Assembly (NCBI GenBank): GCA_958295925.1
Contig: CATQHL010000001.1
Span: forward strand, 340,676-404,675
Direction: 5' to 3'
Length of the DNA: 64,000 nt
Source of the DNA: an uncultured Acidimicrobiales bacterium
GTDB lineage: Bacteria > Actinomycetota > Acidimicrobiia > Acidimicrobiales > CATQHL01
Both the position numbers and the translations under genes were made by a program. Shown in pieces: positions 60,918 through 64,000 of this stretch (the first letter of the stretch is position 1; the number at the start of each line of letters is the position of its first letter). The notes below the pieces were generated by a model. The model saw nothing but the letters and a program-made list of their open reading frames with translations. It ran no database searches and was not told where the DNA came from.

Positions 60918-61706
60918 ATGACACCTCGCAGCTACCTCTACGTCCCTGGAGACCGACCTGACCGCTTCGAGAAAGCAGTCGCGAGCGAAGCCGATGCTTC
61001 GATCTTCGACCTCGAGGACGCCGTACGGCCGGAGCGGAAGGTCGCAGCCCGTAAAGAAACGGCCGATTTTCTGGCCCAACCGCCAGATGCCCCTGTCTGG
61101 GTGCGCGTCAACAACACGCCCGAGCTCATCTACGACGACTTGGAAATGGCGGCAAGTTCTCACGCAACGGGAGTTGTTATTCCAAAAGCCAACCTCGAGG
61201 CTTGCCGGAACTCCCCTGTAGCAGTGATAGCGCTCATCGAGACATCAGAAGGAGTGGCTACCGCCGCAAAAATAGCAGCGTGTGAGAAGGTCGTGCGGCT
61301 TAGCCTCGGCGAAGTCGACCTGAGCGCCGAGTTGGGCATTTTCCCCTCGAGCGACGCACGGGAACTATGGGCGATTCGCAGCGACGTGGTGCTGGCCTCC
61401 GCCCTCGCGGGGCTGGAGCCGCCCGTCGGGCCGGTGCACACCAACCTGGAAGACGAAATCGGCCTGGCCCGCTCGTGTCACCAACTCCGTCGACAGGGAT
61501 TCGGCGCTCGGGGCATCATCCATCCAGGGCAAATCTCCGCCGTCCACGCAGGTTTCGCCCCCAGTGCCGAGGAGTTGAAATACGCAATGCGAGTGCTGGC
61601 CGCTCACGAAGACGTAGGCGGCGGGGCGGCGATGCTGGACGGACGCTTCATTGACCCTGCGGTGGTCAGGCAAGCCCGGCGGGTTCTGCGACAGGAGGAA
61701 ACGTAG
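60918..61706 (+). CDS. HpcH/HpaI aldolase/citrate lyase beta-like protein (CitE-like)
   Basis: The 262-residue protein has PRSYLYVPGDRPDRFEKAVA, ASIFDLEDAVRPERKVAARK, VIALIETSEGV and GARGIIHPGQISAVHAGFAP, the CitE/malyl-CoA-lyase pattern with acidic metal ligands. Such enzymes cleave or hydrolyse CoA esters such as malyl-CoA or citramalyl-CoA. ATG 60918 has a weak ribosome site. It could act downstream of the acyl-CoA pathways in the window. Confidence 0.87.
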   Translation: MTPRSYLYVPGDRPDRFEKAVASEADASIFDLEDAVRPERKVAARKETADFLAQPPDAPVWVRVNNTPELIYDDLEMAASSHATGVVIPKANLEACRNSPVAVIALIETSEGVATAAKIAACEKVVRLSLGEVDLSAELGIFPSSDARELWAIRSDVVLASALAGLEPPVGPVHTNLEDEIGLARSCHQLRRQGFGARGIIHPGQISAVHAGFAPSAEELKYAMRVLAAHEDVGGGAAMLDGRFIDPAVVRQARRVLRQEET

Positions 61707-61731
61707 AGCAGGCGAGCAGGTTGCAGCTTCG

Positions 61732-63312
61732 TCAGCCAGTAGAGGCCAGCCGAGCAGCCGCCCCCAAACATCGGCCATCCACGAGGTTCGTGCCCTTTGA
61801 GATGTCGCGCCGCTTGGCCCGGCCGGGATGGATCGCCCCCAGCAGAAAGTCCTGGCCTTCAGCGGCCAGCCGCACGTCCGGGTTGTTGATCGTGCCGTCA
61901 AAGCTGCCGGCGCGGTCTCCGCCCCACAGCGAATCCGCTGGTGGGCTCAGCAAGGCGCACCCTGTGAGTGTCTCCCCGGGGGCGGCAGCGACAATGCAGA
62001 TGCGGTTCTCCGCCGCCCGCTCCGCCAGCATCAGTGTCGCCTCTTCCATTGAGGGCGGCCGATGGCAGACCGCCAGCACCGACGCTCCGGCGACAGCCGC
62101 CAAGCGGCCAACCTCGGGCAGCCGGATGTCGTCGCCAACGGCCAGCGCCAACCGCCCCCAGGAAAGATCGACGGTTTGCAGCCCGTCGCCAGCACCGCGC
62201 GCCCAATCCAGACGCCTCGTGGCGTGCAGCTGGGGCTGCGACAGAATCACGCCTTCGTCGGATCCGACGGCCACCCCCAGGTGCTGATCGTCGCGGCGCT
62301 GGGTGGTCACAAAAATGACGCCTTCAGGAATTTCAGGGGGGATAGGGCTTAGCTCGGCGGCCACCACCAGGGCCGCCCCTGAAGCCAAGGCCGCGGGGAT
62401 GCTTTCCGCGTCCCAAACGACGGCAGCGCTGCACGACACGCCCCCATCGGGAGGAGCCTCAGAGCCAGGGGCGCTCAACGACGCATATAGACCTGGCCTT
62501 CGAATCGGCATCGGGAATGCTTCCCGCACACGAACCACTTCGTCAAGGTCGATCCTTGCGCTCACCACACAAGACCCGAAGCGGGGGGCGATCGACAGAA
62601 CCTCACCGTCGGGGGCGACGATTTGGCTCTCCCCGGCCCCGCAGAGCGCCGCCGCGCCTATGCCAAGGGCAGAGCCGAATTCCTCCATCCGAGATTGCGG
62701 CACCAGCGGACCCACCTTGTTGGCGGCCACCACGAAGACCTGGTTTTCCACCGCCCGAGAGGGCACGTGCAAAGAGGCCTCGTCCAAGGCGAAGGAGTTC
62801 AGGCTGTTGGCGAGCAGCCGCGCCCCTCCAAGGCTCAGCGCACGCGGCACCTCACAGGTCACCCCGTCCATGCAGGAGTACATTCCGATTCGCCCGAAGG
62901 GGGTGTCTGCCACCGGCGCCAAGTGTTTTCCTGCTCGCAGGTGGGCGCGCTCGTTGCCCATCAGCATCTGCTTGTCGGCCTGGGCGACCACGCCTCCCGA
63001 CGGCGACAGCAGCAGCGATGTGATCGTCACGCCCTGAGATCTCCGCAGAGTGACGGAAAGCACCACGTAGACGCCAAGCCTGCGAGCCCGCTGCGCGCAG
63101 GCGCGTACGAACCGCCCGTCGAGTTCCACAGACACCTCCCGGCAGTGCCCGTCGCTCTCGTAGACGGACAAGTGGTTGCAGAACTCCGGCAGAACCACCA
63201 GATCGGCGCCTTCGTCGGCAGCCTCCCCGATCGCCTCGAGGCAGACGCTCAGGTTCGCCTCCACGTCTTCGGCGACGGCAAACTGCGCCGCCGCGGCAAC
63301 CAACTCAGCCAT
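61732..63312 (-). CDS. Nitrilase-superfamily protein with two domains, second one degenerate
   Basis: The 526-residue protein has a full first carbon-nitrogen hydrolase domain with the catalytic Glu in LVVLPEFCNHL, Lys in AQADKQMLMGNERAH and Cys in MYSCMDGVTCEVP. From about residue 295 a second nitrilase-like segment appears (SWGRLALAVGDDIRLPEVGR, MEEATLMLAERAAENRICIV, FDGTINNPDVRLAAEGQDFL). The nucleophile Cys is replaced there (VGDD) and the Glu/Lys sites are missing. The first domain could hydrolyse an amide, nitrile or carbamoyl compound. ATG 63312, 83 bases after the IclR gene. Confidence 0.83.
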   Translation of the reverse strand: MAELVAAAAQFAVAEDVEANLSVCLEAIGEAADEGADLVVLPEFCNHLSVYESDGHCREVSVELDGRFVRACAQRARRLGVYVVLSVTLRRSQGVTITSLLLSPSGGVVAQADKQMLMGNERAHLRAGKHLAPVADTPFGRIGMYSCMDGVTCEVPRALSLGGARLLANSLNSFALDEASLHVPSRAVENQVFVVAANKVGPLVPQSRMEEFGSALGIGAAALCGAGESQIVAPDGEVLSIAPRFGSCVVSARIDLDEVVRVREAFPMPIRRPGLYASLSAPGSEAPPDGGVSCSAAVVWDAESIPAALASGAALVVAAELSPIPPEIPEGVIFVTTQRRDDQHLGVAVGSDEGVILSQPQLHATRRLDWARGAGDGLQTVDLSWGRLALAVGDDIRLPEVGRLAAVAGASVLAVCHRPPSMEEATLMLAERAAENRICIVAAAPGETLTGCALLSPPADSLWGGDRAGSFDGTINNPDVRLAAEGQDFLLGAIHPGRAKRRDISKGTNLVDGRCLGAAARLASTG

Positions 63313-63395
63313 CGTTTACCGCGCCCTCAGAGACCGCCTGAAAGCGCAGGGGCTTTACACGCGCCGCAGCAACCAAGAGCGCCACAACAGCCAGG

Positions 63396-64000
63396 TCAGT
63401 CAAACGGGGCGCCCAGTTTGCGGGAGAGACTCCTCGTAGCCCTCAACACTTCCACAGCCACGGCCCCAACCTCCGGACGAAAGCGCTGAAGAGGGCCGCA
63501 GACGCTCAGGACGGCCACTGGCTGCATGGTGTCGTCAAACAGGGGGGCGGCAACCGAGGCGGCTCCGGGTTGCCGCTCACCCATTGAGACCGCAAAGCCC
63601 TGCTCGCGAATCTGCTCAAGTTCCCTTGAGAGTTCGTCGGCGTCGACGATGGTGGACTCGGTGACGGGATCAAGCGGCGCGGAAAGACAGGAGAGACGCT
63701 TGGGGGCGGGCAGCCAGGCCAGGAAAGCCTTGGAAGAGGCCCCGGCATGGAGCGGGAAGGACGAGCCCACCTGAACTGTCATCCTCACCTCCCGCTTCGG
63801 GGTGATCTGGTCGACATAGACGCGGCGCCCGTCGTGAAGTACCGAGAGCGTGGCGGTCTCCTGCGTGGCGTCCACGAGTTCCCGCATCACGTCGAGCGCC
63901 AATGTCCTGACGTCGAGGTTTGAGCGGTAGGCGGCTGCGAGTTCAAGCACCGCCGGGCCGAGGGAATAGAGGCGGGAGGAAGGATCGACCACCACGAGGC
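63396..64000 (-). CDS. IclR family transcriptional regulator, C-terminal part (cut by window edge)
   Basis: About 200 residues of the effector-binding domain are visible: SRLYSLGPAVLELAAAYRSN, RRVYVDQITPKREVRMTVQV, GSSFPLHAGASSKAFLAWLP, EQIREQGFAVSMGERQPGAA and SVAAPLFDDTMQPVAVLSVC. The N-terminal winged helix lies outside the window. The frame is open to the last base, so the gene is partial. It probably controls the nitrilase gene directly downstream and perhaps the CitE-like gene; IclR proteins often regulate catabolic genes next to them. Confidence 0.88.
   Translation of the reverse strand, partial: LVVVDPSSRLYSLGPAVLELAAAYRSNLDVRTLALDVMRELVDATQETATLSVLHDGRRVYVDQITPKREVRMTVQVGSSFPLHAGASSKAFLAWLPAPKRLSCLSAPLDPVTESTIVDADELSRELEQIREQGFAVSMGERQPGAASVAAPLFDDTMQPVAVLSVCGPLQRFRPEVGAVAVEVLRATRSLSRKLGAPFD

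Noticed and set aside
1-64000. tRNA or rRNA genes
   Set aside because: Reading the intergenic gaps on both strands gave no cloverleaf with a T-arm consensus; a covariance search was not possible here.

Overview
The window is high-GC DNA with many GTG and some TTG starts. It reads as the chromosome of an actinobacterium, most likely an uncultured Acidimicrobiia-type lineage; that placement is inference. The support is the infC-rpmI-rplT block with a DUF1844-like gene beside it, a methionine aminopeptidase with an actinobacterial proline-rich N-terminal extension, a DUF6159 membrane protein, and a very high density of SDR, hydantoinase, VOC, RidA and luciferase-like catabolic genes. I see no tRNA, rRNA, CRISPR array, integrase or transposase.

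Layout. (1) 1-8353 is mostly housekeeping: rplT, rpmI and infC on the minus strand, a divergent DUF1844-like gene, an enoyl-CoA hydratase-map pair, a remnant of a cation diffusion facilitator, a two-gene secreted operon, an AcuI-type reductase and a DUF6159 protein. (2) 9701-21780 is one long minus-strand operon: sugar-type ABC importer (binding lipoprotein, permease, double ATPase), hyuA2-hyuB2, a 79-residue Cys-rich protein, hyuA1-hyuB1. (3) 22030-28375 holds SDRs, an old-yellow-enzyme-like oxidoreductase, a metallo-beta-lactamase-fold hydrolase, a Rieske oxygenase and two VOC proteins. (4) 28459-45008, all minus strand, is a second catabolic block: VOC, cupin, hyuA3-hyuB3, acyl-CoA-synthetase-like ligase, BMP-family (nucleoside-type) ABC importer, MDR reductase, methyltransferase, amidohydrolase and luciferase-like oxidoreductase. 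(5) 45108-50859 is housekeeping: histidine phosphatase, ribF, a zinc-ribbon membrane protein, a SpoIIE-type phosphatase, der and a divergent ispH. (6) 50856-64000 returns to catabolism: SDR, zinc alcohol dehydrogenase, a putative aminothiazoline-carboxylate-hydrolase-like protein, VOC, NTF2-like; a tightly overlapping operon of NAD-binding protein, DHDPS-like lyase, ornithine-cyclodeaminase-like protein and NifU-like domain; RidA; an AT-rich island with a frameshifted AAA ATPase; SDR; CitE-like lyase; a double-domain nitrilase; and the end of an IclR regulator.

How it fits together (inference): transporters, ATP-dependent HyuA/HyuB pairs, amidohydrolase, nitrilase, RidA proteins and flavin or NAD oxidoreductases suggest uptake and stepwise opening of nitrogen-containing rings or amides. 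The substrates cannot be read from the sequence. The most unusual points are the double HyuAB operon with an embedded small Cys-rich protein that recalls acetone/acetophenone carboxylases, the overlapping lyase operon ending in a NifU-like domain, the nitrilase with a dead second domain, a lipoprotein whose signal peptide has no standard start codon, and the unusual start region of infC.
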